A stretch of 64,000 nt of DNA from Solibacter sp039934035 (lineage in GTDB: Bacteria > Acidobacteriota > Terriglobia > Bryobacterales > Bryobacteraceae): assembly GCA_039934035.1 (NCBI GenBank), contig JBDTMZ010000104.1:1-64000 (forward strand), written 5' to 3'. The translations under genes and the position numbers were made by a program. Position 1 is the first letter of the stretch. Every line of letters begins with the position of its first letter. This document shows positions 41,645 to 48,981 of the stretch, piece by piece. Under the pieces are notes generated by a model. It did not search any database and was not told the DNA's origin. It was given only the letters and a program-made list of their open reading frames with translations.

Positions 41645-42439
41645 TGCCTCAAACCGTGAAAAGCGTGACGTCGATTATTCACATGCTAATGCGGCGGCAT
41701 CCATCTTGGCTACGCTGGAATGCGCGATGCCGTAGTAACAGAAGTGCGTCAGACGGCGGCGCTTCCTCAAAAAGTTCACGCCCTGTCGAGGCGGTCATTT
41801 TTGAGTATCACCGAATTTAGTGGACCTACACGGAGCTCCGCCAACCCGACGCGCAGCGGGAAGCCATTCCAGCAGCTCCTGGACGCGCACCCCGATAGCG
41901 CCCGAATCAAAACCGCGGTCCCGCGCAGATGTGCGATCCGTTCGTCCTTGACAGGATGAAAGTCCAATCGTCCCAATGCCGGGGTGTCGGACTTGTCGGT
42001 TCGGAACTTAGCGTCCATCCAGCCGTTATTGGCTCGATGCGCCGGCCATCTCTCATTATGCAGACCACGGTCGACAGACCTCCGCGAGCCCTCGACCGGC
42101 TGCTCCCCCCGCGTCTGCCTGATCACGCTTGACGTGTGGGCGCCAGCGCCGAGCCTGGTCAGATTGTGGCCGCGAGCAGCCTTGCCCGATTACTCCGGAC
42201 GGCGCCTTTTGCCCGGCAAGGCGCCGGATTTGTGCGCAAGCGTCCGAAGACAGTCGCGTCACCGGTGACTTGTACCGCTCTTCAAAAAAGATCTCCGGTC
42301 GAACCGTTCGCCTGTGCTATGCTGAAGATGACTTTGACAGTCCTGCCTATTGTGCTTGCTCCCTCACCATTCGGTGTCATAGCCGCCGTTGTTCGATCTT
42401 GCCCGTTTGCCGCTCTGCAAATTCAGAAGGAAGTTAACT
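41645..42439. other. Stretch without intact genes; long leader of the RRM gene at its end
   Basis: No open frame has convincing coding character. GGCGGTCATTTTTGAGTATC (41791-41810) followed by a GTGGACC a few bases on recalls the end of an IS21-type element, but this is only a resemblance. A minus-strand open frame of 116 codons (41776-42126) has no recognisable domain. TGCTATGCT (42315-42323) is an extended -10 candidate for the RRM gene, which would give a leader of about 115 bases, a length common in cold-shock-type mRNAs. Confidence 0.4.
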
Positions 42440-42751
42440 TTGAAAAACATTTTTGTAGGTAATCTCAGTTTCGGGACCACCGAGAATTCGGTACGTTCCA
42501 TGTTCGAGGCATACGGCTCGGTTGACCGTGTGAATATCGTCACGGACCGTGACACGGGACAGGCCAGAGGCTTCGCGTTCGTTGAAATGAGCGTGGATGC
42601 CGAAGGCAACAACGCAATCAACGGTCTCAATGGTAAAGACGTCGATGGCAGAACGCTGAACGTCAACGAGGCTCGCCCCAAGACCGATCGTGGATCGGGC
42701 GGCGGCGGTTCTCGCGGCGGTGGCGGCGGCTCGCGGCAAAACCGCTGGTAG
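42440..42751 (+). CDS. Glycine-rich RRM RNA-binding protein
   Basis: A 103-residue protein with TTG start behind AGAAGGAAG. One RRM: RNP2 is IFVGNL at residues 4-9 and RNP1 is RGFAFVEM near residue 43. A Gly/Ser/Arg-rich tail of about 20 residues ends RQNRW. This is the layout of bacterial (cyanobacterial Rbp-like) cold-induced RNA-binding proteins. It is followed by an IF-1 gene, with an intergenic hairpin. The open frame reaches 17 codons further upstream, but homology starts exactly at the TTG. Confidence 0.88.
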   Translation: MKNIFVGNLSFGTTENSVRSMFEAYGSVDRVNIVTDRDTGQARGFAFVEMSVDAEGNNAINGLNGKDVDGRTLNVNEARPKTDRGSGGGGSRGGGGGSRQNRW

Positions 42752-42768
42752 CCCTGCGGATTCCGGAA

Positions 42769-42800
42769 GGTGCGGCACACGCGTGCCGCACCCGTTCTTT
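42769..42800 (+). terminator. Strong hairpin with T-rich tail between RRM and IF-1 genes
   Basis: GGTGCGGCAC (42769-42778), loop ACGC and GTGCCGCACC (42783-42792) form a perfect 10-bp stem, followed by CGTTCTTT. It would act as an intrinsic terminator or partial attenuator so that the RRM mRNA is more abundant than the bicistronic one. The IF-1 ribosome-binding site begins eight bases after it. Confidence 0.7.
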
Positions 42801-42817
42801 CAAGCATAAGGAGTAAT

Positions 42818-43036
42818 TTGCCAAAAGAAGATTCAATTGAAGTTCTGGGCAAGGTGGTTGAGAAATTCAAGGCTGGAATGTTCTCCATCGAGCTCGACCT
42901 GGGTAAGACCGTCCTCGCGACGATGGCCGGAAGACTTCGGCGAAACCGGATCAAAATCATGAATGGCGACAGAGTTTCCCTGGAACTGTCACCCTATGAC
43001 CTCACCAAGGGCCGGATCACGTACCGCCATAAATAA
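42818..43036 (+). CDS. infA: Translation initiation factor IF-1
   Basis: A 72-residue OB-fold protein with TTG start behind AAGGAG. It follows the family pattern: EDSIEVLGKVVEKFKAGMFS, then AGRLRRNRIKIMNGDRVSLE, then LSPYDLTKGRITYRHK. It assists initiation-complex formation on the 30S subunit. It stands alone here, not in the usual ribosomal-protein context with secY/map, and may be an additional copy tied to the RRM gene (inference: another infA would be elsewhere). Some residues, for example AGMFSIELDLGK, diverge from typical IF-1. Confidence 0.88.
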   Translation: MPKEDSIEVLGKVVEKFKAGMFSIELDLGKTVLATMAGRLRRNRIKIMNGDRVSLELSPYDLTKGRITYRHK

Positions 43037-43248
43037 CCGCCTCCTGCAGAGATTGTAGCCCTGCGCCGGATTCGAGACGCGGCCCAGGATATTGAAATAG
43101 CGATTATCCATCGCGCAGGATGCGCTCAGTCTGCTGCTCGCGGTTCAGTCACCGTGAATGCAAAGAGCAGGCGGTGAACCGTTAATGCGTCCATAGATCG
43201 GAAGTACCCTTCTGTTGAGCAGCCTCATTGGCCAGTCGCGGCTCAGAT

Positions 43249-43821
43249 TCAGGTACGCGCTGTCGCCTTACCCGGGTTCGAATTGTGCTCCCAGCGCTCA
43301 ATCCAGCGGAACAGCACCAGAGCGCCAATTGCCAGCATTAACAGAATTGCCCACGCGGGCAGCGGCACTACTTGCGGCAGAGTCAGCGGACCAAGGTCGA
43401 ACCACTTTAGAAGGCTCCCGCTGAGCGACCAGTATAGTTCCGCGAACAACAGGGCGCCGGCCAGCATCCCAGCGACACCGAACATGGCGTCCCGCTTGCC
43501 CTCGGCGGCAGCCGCCACCCCGGTTCCTGGACAGTACCCCAGCAGCACCATTCCAACCCCAAACACCAGCCCGCCAATCGAAACCGCTGCCATCTGCGCC
43601 GGTTTCACGTGCAGCGAGACTGCGCCGAGCGCCTTCAGAGCGTACACGCCAACACCACCAACCACGATTGCGGTAAGCATCGTCTTGAGGACGGTGAAAT
43701 CGCGGAGCAGAAACTGGCCTACGATGACCGGAAACTTCGTCACATGCCCCTTCTGCAAGAGGAATCCGAATACAAAGCCGGTGATCAAGCCGAGTAGAAG
43801 CTTTCCGATTGGGTCAGCCAC
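43249..43821 (-). CDS. YeeE/YedE-like membrane protein (DUF6691)
   Basis: A 190-residue protein with about five membrane helices. GKLLLGLITGFVFGFLLQKG at the N-terminus and GGLVFGVGMVLLGYCPGTGV with a conserved cysteine match the second half of split YeeE/YedE sulfur transporters. It overlaps the upstream yedE half by eight bases, so both form one transporter, which in relatives takes up thiosulfate or another sulfur compound through stacked cysteines. Confidence 0.85.
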   Translation of the reverse strand: MADPIGKLLLGLITGFVFGFLLQKGHVTKFPVIVGQFLLRDFTVLKTMLTAIVVGGVGVYALKALGAVSLHVKPAQMAAVSIGGLVFGVGMVLLGYCPGTGVAAAAEGKRDAMFGVAGMLAGALLFAELYWSLSGSLLKWFDLGPLTLPQVVPLPAWAILLMLAIGALVLFRWIERWEHNSNPGKATART

Positions 43822-44341
43822 GGGTGTTGTCCTTTCCGTACATCAACCAGGCCGTGAGCAGGCCGGACGCGAACACTGAGGCAAAGAAGAGCCAACCGGA
43901 AACCGCGAGTTGCAGCGAGCCGCTGATTCCGTGTCCACTGGTGCACCCACCGGCGGTGCGCGCGCCCAGCATCACAATGAGTCCGCCAAAGAACGCGGCG
44001 GCGTAGCGTTTCGTCTCGGATTTTCCGAACCGCCCGCGCCATAGAGGATCGACCCGCACCGGATCTACATCGCCAGACAGACGCGAACTGACCCAGGCGC
44101 CGACTGCTAATCCGATTACGAGCATCCACTCCCAATCCACCACGGGACGGAACTTGGCGTAGTAAGCGTTGGCTGCGACATGGCCGGGATCGAGCAGGCG
44201 TTCCAGCATGCCCGCAGTACGGAAGATTGCCGTGGATACGCCGATTGCGCGATCCACACTGGCAAAGGCGAACCACGAGAGCACCCCGATAGACGCGCCC
44301 ACCGCATAGGGCGACCAGCGCTTCATCCGCAGGACGTTCAT
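43814..44341 (-). CDS. YeeE/YedE-like membrane protein
   Basis: A 175-residue protein with about four membrane helices. The conserved GGLIVMLGARTAGGCTSGHG carries the cysteine that relays thiosulfate in YeeE. With the DUF6691 gene downstream it makes a split transporter. Its ATG overlaps the stop of the truncated TolC-like gene (ATGA), which places it in the same transcription unit. No rhodanese or persulfide dioxygenase gene, frequent partners, is seen nearby. Confidence 0.85.
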   Translation of the reverse strand: MNVLRMKRWSPYAVGASIGVLSWFAFASVDRAIGVSTAIFRTAGMLERLLDPGHVAANAYYAKFRPVVDWEWMLVIGLAVGAWVSSRLSGDVDPVRVDPLWRGRFGKSETKRYAAAFFGGLIVMLGARTAGGCTSGHGISGSLQLAVSGWLFFASVFASGLLTAWLMYGKDNTRG

Positions 44342-44619
44342 GCGGCTGTCCTAACCCTGGCGATGACGCGCCCAGTAGTCGCGGTCAGGTGTGCCCGTAT
44401 GGATGACACATCGACATCGGTCGATATCCCAGCCGGGTGGACCGCTTCGGCGCGCTTTAGATCCGCTTCTGCGGAGCGAACCGGCTGCTCGGCGGCTTCC
44501 AGATCTTCTGCCGCCAGGACCGCGCCTAGTGGCAGGCGGACAGCGTCCGGGAGGGACAGGGAATCTTGCGCCCACCGGGGGAAGGACGGCAAAATTACGA
44601 GCAGGGTGCGCATAGACAT
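44338..44619 (-). pseudogene. Internally deleted TolC-like outer membrane protein
   Basis: A 93-residue frame. It begins with a possible signal sequence (MRTLLVILPSF) and the TolC-family opening LSLPDAVRL, then jumps to a later helix of the same family: LEAAEQPVRSAEADLKRAEA and PAGISTDVDVSSIRAHLTAT, resembling RYXAG(x)XTXXDVLXA. The middle (about 300 residues in a full protein) is absent, so it cannot make a channel. It still reads through into yedE with an ATGA overlap. It is a remnant or a new short protein. Assignment rests on pattern only. Confidence 0.5.
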
Positions 44620-44826
44620 AAATCGGGCCTTAAAATACCTTGCTGTAGAGTAAGATGCAATATTCGCCAGAATGTGACACGTTGTCGGCAAAGAATCAGG
44701 GTTCTGCTCTTTGGGAATCCGGCCGACATGTTGATATGGGAGGTCGCCTACACGCCGGTTGGAGCAGGAGCACACACTGCAATGTCACACAGCGAAGCCA
44801 TTCTTCCTGGGACACCTTCCAGATGG

Positions 44827-45264
44827 TCACTCCTCGTCGAAGTCCGGCAGATTCCTGACGTCAGCCGCGGATAATGCAGTCGCGGCCCTGGGAACTTCCC
44901 GCCATCGTTTGAGCAACCAGCCCACCAGCCACACTCCCAGGATTAGGACGAGCCAGGGGAAAAACGGCGTCCATCCCCGCGGCATTGTCCGAGGATCCAC
45001 GAGCACTTTGCTGCCGTACAGGCCGGCATAGGTATCCAGGATCTCCTGATCTGACCTTCCTGCTGTCACCCATTTGGCGATCTCCATCCGCATCTTCAGC
45101 GCGCTTTCGCTCTGATGGATCGCGACGGATTCCGTGTAGCAGCAAGGTGCCAGAACCGAAGGTTCCAAGCGGTTGACTCTCGCCTGCGGCTGCTCCGCAG
45201 TCTTCGCAAATGCGAGTACCGGCAACAAGGTGAGAAAGAACAGTCGAACAAATGTTGAGAGCAT
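44827..45264 (-). CDS. CcmH-like cytochrome c biogenesis protein
   Basis: A 145-residue protein with a signal/anchor sequence (FVRLFFLTLLPVLAFA), a CcmH/NrfF-like three-helix domain with KWVTAGRSDQEILDTYAGLY and GSKVLVDP, and a C-terminal membrane helix (PFFPWLVLILGVWLVGWLL). The usual CXXC in LRCPXC is replaced by APCCY, a vicinal cysteine pair. It would handle apocytochrome thiols for haem attachment. The start behind AGGGA is chosen; an ATG at 45333 is possible. The multihaem cytochrome at 2201 is a potential client. No other ccm genes are present. Confidence 0.75.
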   Translation of the reverse strand: MLSTFVRLFFLTLLPVLAFAKTAEQPQARVNRLEPSVLAPCCYTESVAIHQSESALKMRMEIAKWVTAGRSDQEILDTYAGLYGSKVLVDPRTMPRGWTPFFPWLVLILGVWLVGWLLKRWREVPRAATALSAADVRNLPDFDEE

Positions 45265-45397
45265 GATTTTCCCTAGTCGGATTGTCTTTGCCTCTCCCTG
45301 AAACATGGGAATAAGCTGTGTCAGTTCCGCCATACGTCGTTCTCCGATTTCAGGAGATCGAGCCGATCCCCGCCGCTGGAGTGGCACAACCGCTACC

Positions 45398-45850
45398 CTA
45401 GGCGGATTTAGCGCTTTTCTCTTTAGGTCCTTGCAGCGATTTTTTCGCGTCCTTGACGAAACGAGCCATCGATTTCGAAACATGTTCAAGAACACTCGCC
45501 CACTCTTCCAGATGACGCTCGCCCTGCGCTGTGAGTTTGTAAACCCGGCGCGCCGGCCCGGCCCCATCGGTTTCCCACTCGGATGCGACGTTTCCGTTCA
45601 TCTCCAGTTGACGGAGCGTTCGATACAGAGCGGCTCGCTCGATCTGCGCGTCTGTCAGCGCGTGTTCCTGGAAATCTCCTGCGAGATCGTACCCATAGGA
45701 ACGCCCCTTGGTGTTCAGAAGCAGGAGCACGACAGGCTCGACGAAACGGTAGAGGTTGCCCATTGCGCACGTGCAAGGGTGATCGTCTCCGTGCCTTTGG
45801 CACATCCGTCGTGGTGGCGCTTGACCGCTTCGTGCGTCGCGTTTGCTCAT
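45398..45850 (-). CDS. PadR-family regulator with Cys/His-rich N-terminus
   Basis: A 150-residue protein (155 if the earlier ATG at 45865 is used; the chosen one has GGAG upstream). The winged helix is EPVVLLLLNTKGRSYGYDLA ... RAALYRTLRQLEMNGNVASEWE, typical of PadR, with a short helical dimerisation tail. The N-terminal segment CQRHGDDHPCTC carries three cysteines and two histidines, so it may bind a metal ion or react to oxidants. It probably controls the ccmH-like and yeeE/yedE genes that follow on the same strand. Confidence 0.82.
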   Translation of the reverse strand: MSKRDARSGQAPPRRMCQRHGDDHPCTCAMGNLYRFVEPVVLLLLNTKGRSYGYDLAGDFQEHALTDAQIERAALYRTLRQLEMNGNVASEWETDGAGPARRVYKLTAQGERHLEEWASVLEHVSKSMARFVKDAKKSLQGPKEKSAKSA

Positions 45851-45865
45851 GAGTCGGCGCTCCAT

Positions 45866-46244
45866 CTTGAGGGTATCACCGAATAGATGTACTTGTTACC
45901 TAAGCGCCCTTTACTTCGACGGCCCGCTGCTGACATGGATCTTGCGGGGACGACTGAACCGGTGTGCCTGTAGCGTCGCTAAATGGCATATCGACTGCCG
46001 CGCCTGTTTCCGGCCCGGCTTGCCCGGACGCACACTGGCCTGCCGGTTTCACGTTCGCGGGAACTTGCCGCCTCCCGGCGGATGCCCAATAGCCGCACAG
46101 CGGCGGCGCCTCGCCTCAATGTGGGCGGCTCGCCTCATAGATCACAACATCGTCTCTTGTGTCCGTCGCACTCCGTGCCACAAACGTGTGGTCGTTGATC
46201 GTATATAGTCGGTAGTATATTATAGATGCGAGTTACATCTAGTA
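45866..46244. other. Stretch with no recognisable gene
   Basis: No open frame with coding character is present. Near the right end, GTATATAGTC...TAGTATATTATA (46201-46223) is very AT-rich, and AGATG...CATCT around 46224-46240 is a short inverted repeat of the kind PadR proteins bind. It may be an old promoter of the decayed toxin gene. Confidence 0.35.
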
Positions 46245-46654
46245 GGTGTGATGTCGACCTCGCTCTCGAAAGCCTACGGGCTGATTTCGAGATTTTCTGA
46301 AGACATCGATATCACAATCTTTCGGGAGGATCTCGGGCAGGCGGCCTCCATAAAGGAGCTCGATGCCGTGAGCCGGAAGAAGCGCGAGGCGAAACTGGAT
46401 GCGATCAAGAACACCTGCCGCGAGTACATTCAGAACACGCTCGCGCAGCAATTTATTGGGGAGATTGTCCGAGCGACTCTCGCCGACTCCAGCATTCAAG
46501 CGAACGTCCCCAGCGTGGTCGTTGACCCTATCGCAAGGTCTTGTACTACAACCCGGAGTCTGCGACGGTGGAAATCCGGCCACGATTTGGGTGGAACAAT
46601 GGCACACCCTACGGCATCTCCTGCGTCGTACGGGCGATAGCGGCATGCTGGTAA
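46245..46654 (+). pseudogene. Decayed AbiEii/AbiGii-type nucleotidyltransferase toxin
   Basis: STSLSKAYGLISRFSEDIDI matches the nucleotidyltransferase opening of AbiEii toxins (GGTSLSK...SEDIDL), and the following REKRXAKLDAIKNTCREYI-like segment continues the family. Upstream sequence for the N-terminus is missing and the catalytic Gly-Gly is replaced by Val-Met. After VVVDP (near 46528) the frame breaks; the continuation YRKVLYYNPESATVEIRPRF lies one frame over, to a stop at 46654, short of the family's length. No antitoxin gene is adjacent. This is a relic of a type IV toxin-antitoxin or abortive-infection locus. Confidence 0.6.
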
Positions 46655-47466
46655 TTTGCGCAAGAGACGATCGTGCCGATTAGGATCTGTTCGGCGCGCT
46701 GGCGTCCGCGGCTTCGGTGAACTATGGTGTGCATGGTCCCGCGGCGCTGCTAAATTTTCCGCGGACCATTCTTGGGGGCGTGGAGGTTCGAGCCCACCAG
46801 CCTTCCCGCTTAGGGCCGACCCTTGCAGACTGGGGCGGCTCCGCGCCGGCCCTGCCGATTTCAAAGCGCAGCGGGGCCTACCGAAGAATCTGCATGCTGG
46901 CCCAACCCCCTCGGGCTGGTTCGGAAGGGTAGGCTGTGTGACCCATGCCGAGGTTCACTGCAGTCTGTGTCTGGAGGCGGTAGGAGAACTGGCAGCCCCA
47001 TCTCGTCTATGGGAAGTTGCAGTAGTGCCACCAAAATAGATAGTCGCCAGTATTGCCCACGCCTACGGAGACGATTGACAATTGAATCCGAGAAAGGGTA
47101 ACAAGGATGCATCCTCCGAACGCGATCCGGAAACTTCTGAGAGGAAACCTGACCCGGCAACACAATGAATGGCATCTGAGAGGTGCCGAAAACAAGAGGT
47201 CTCTACATTTCTACAGGTTCCTTCTGGCAATTGCGACGAATGGGCGGTAGGTCGCTGGTCCGGCGGCAATCTCTACCAAACCAGAATTGACGGTTTGCAT
47301 CGTCCGCCTCCGCGATGGATAATCTGGTGAGCCCCAGAAGGGCATCCGCGCTTACTGCAGACCGCAGCCTGAACGCCCATCGCAGCCTGCCGCTGCTCCG
47401 CTTCCTCCCGCCGCCTCGTGGATGGCAGCCCAGCCCGAGGGCGGCCACCGTGCTCGAGGCAGGACA
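46655..47466. other. Stretch with no recognisable gene before nhaA
   Basis: No intact gene is seen on either strand. GGAGGTTCGAGCCCACC near 46786-46802 resembles a tRNA T-arm, but the T stem has a mismatch and no acceptor or anticodon arm matches, so it is not a tRNA. The segment with the flanking stretches and the toxin relic looks like the scar of lost mobile DNA. Confidence 0.4.
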
Positions 47467-48825
47467 ATGTTATATATGACCCACGGACACAATGAGCTGA
47501 AGGCAGGCAGCGAGGCCCCGATTGACTTTTTGATTCGCCCGTTTCAGGCATTCGCAGCACGCGAGACTTCCGGAGGTGTCCTCCTGCTGCTCTGCACCGC
47601 AATCGCTTTAGTGTGGGTGAACACTCCCTGGACCGCAGCCTACCAGGCGTTGTGGCATACCCCGGTCATCCTGGGCATCGCCGATCATGTACTCGACCAC
47701 GATCTCCACTTCTGGGTCAACGACGGTCTAATGGCAATCTTCTTCTTTGTCGTTGGACTTGAGATTAAGCGCGAACTATTGGTTGGTGAACTCGCCTCGG
47801 CGCGTCTGGCCGCGCTTCCAATCCTGGGGGCTCTAGGAGGAGTCGTTGCCCCAGCCCTCATCTATTCCGCCTTCAACTTCGGCGGGCCCGGATCCGCGGG
47901 GTGGGGAATACCGATGGCCACCGACATCGCCTTCGTCATTGGGATCATGGCCCTGCTGGGTGGTCGGGTTCCGTTAGGCTTAAAGGTTTTTTTGACGGCC
48001 CTGGCGATTGTTGATGACATCGCAGCCGTCCTGGTGATCGCGCTTTTCTACACTGCCCAGATCGCCTGGTTGGGAGTTGGCGGGGCGGTGGTGTGTCTGC
48101 TGTTGCTGGCTGGCGCAAACTACATGGGTGTGCGCCACCCCCTGCCCTATCTGCTCGTGGGAATTGTGCTTTGGCTCGCGGTCCTGCATTCCGGGATCCA
48201 CGCCACCATCGCAGGTGTACTTCTGGCGATGACAATCCCTTCGCGAACGGAACTGAATGCGCCTGAGTTTCTACGCCATTGCCGGCGAATCCTGGCGCAC
48301 TTCGAAACTTGCGCGGACAACCAAAAAAACATGATGAACGACGAGGAACAGCAGGTCGCGATAGAGGCGCTCGAGGATACCTGCGAGAAGCTGCAACCGC
48401 CGCTGCATCGCTTGGAGCAGGGCCTGCACCCGTGGGTGACGTTTCTCATCATGCCGCTCTTCGCTCTCGCCAATGCAGGAATCGTCTTCTCTGGCGGATT
48501 GAAGGACCGCTTGTCTGAGCCCATCACGTTGGGAGTAGCGCTCGGCCTCCTTTTCGGCAAGCCTTTGGGTATCGGATTGGCGTCGTGGCTGGCCGTGAAG
48601 GTCGGACTAGCTGCATTACCGGCCGGTGTCACCTGGAACCATATCCATGGCGCCGCGTGGCTTGGCGGGATTGGGTTCACGATGTCTCTCTTTGTTTCGG
48701 CACTGGCTTTCGCCGATGTGGAACTGCTCACGATGGCCAAGACGGGAATCCTGGCTGGATCACTATTAGCGGGAATGATCGGCTACACGATACTGCGCCG
48801 CCGTGGACGCCACGTAATTTCTTGA
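47467..48825 (+). CDS. nhaA: Na+/H+ antiporter NhaA
   Basis: A 452-residue protein with about twelve membrane helices. The ion-binding motif TALAIVDDIAAVLVIALFY has the two aspartates, and GIPMATDIAFVIGIMALLG and the FFFVVGLEIKRELLVGEL segment are diagnostic. It exchanges sodium for protons. A hydrophilic loop of about 60 residues (about 275-340) is longer than in E. coli NhaA. The start at 47467 has AGGACA just upstream; an in-frame ATG nine bases on is possible. It is convergent with the ClC fusion gene. Confidence 0.93.
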   Translation: MLYMTHGHNELKAGSEAPIDFLIRPFQAFAARETSGGVLLLLCTAIALVWVNTPWTAAYQALWHTPVILGIADHVLDHDLHFWVNDGLMAIFFFVVGLEIKRELLVGELASARLAALPILGALGGVVAPALIYSAFNFGGPGSAGWGIPMATDIAFVIGIMALLGGRVPLGLKVFLTALAIVDDIAAVLVIALFYTAQIAWLGVGGAVVCLLLLAGANYMGVRHPLPYLLVGIVLWLAVLHSGIHATIAGVLLAMTIPSRTELNAPEFLRHCRRILAHFETCADNQKNMMNDEEQQVAIEALEDTCEKLQPPLHRLEQGLHPWVTFLIMPLFALANAGIVFSGGLKDRLSEPITLGVALGLLFGKPLGIGLASWLAVKVGLAALPAGVTWNHIHGAAWLGGIGFTMSLFVSALAFADVELLTMAKTGILAGSLLAGMIGYTILRRRGRHVIS

Positions 48826-48981
48826 CGATCCGACGTTATCGCGGCCTTCTCAACGGAGGCATCGGTTGATCGCGGCTTCGCACGCTCTGGCGCCAATTTC
48901 TCATGTGGGAGGGGTTGGCGTGGGAAGTGAACGGAAGGCGGTCGGCGCCGCTGTGGAGTGAGTTCACACCGAGGCGCGGAC

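Noticed and set aside
41776..42126. 116-codon minus-strand frame in the gene-poor stretch
   Set aside because: No recognisable domain, no ribosome-binding site; too weak to call a gene, though it is described with the region.
43268..43290. CCGGGTTCGAATTG as a tRNA T-arm
   Set aside because: It lies within the C-terminal codons of the DUF6691 gene and has no other arms.
46780..46815. Possible tRNA 3' half (GGTTCGAGCC)
   Set aside because: The T stem has a mismatch in the middle and no D-arm, anticodon arm or acceptor stem can be built upstream.
48826..48981. Terminator between nhaA and the ClC gene
   Set aside because: No convincing stem with T-run was found on either strand.
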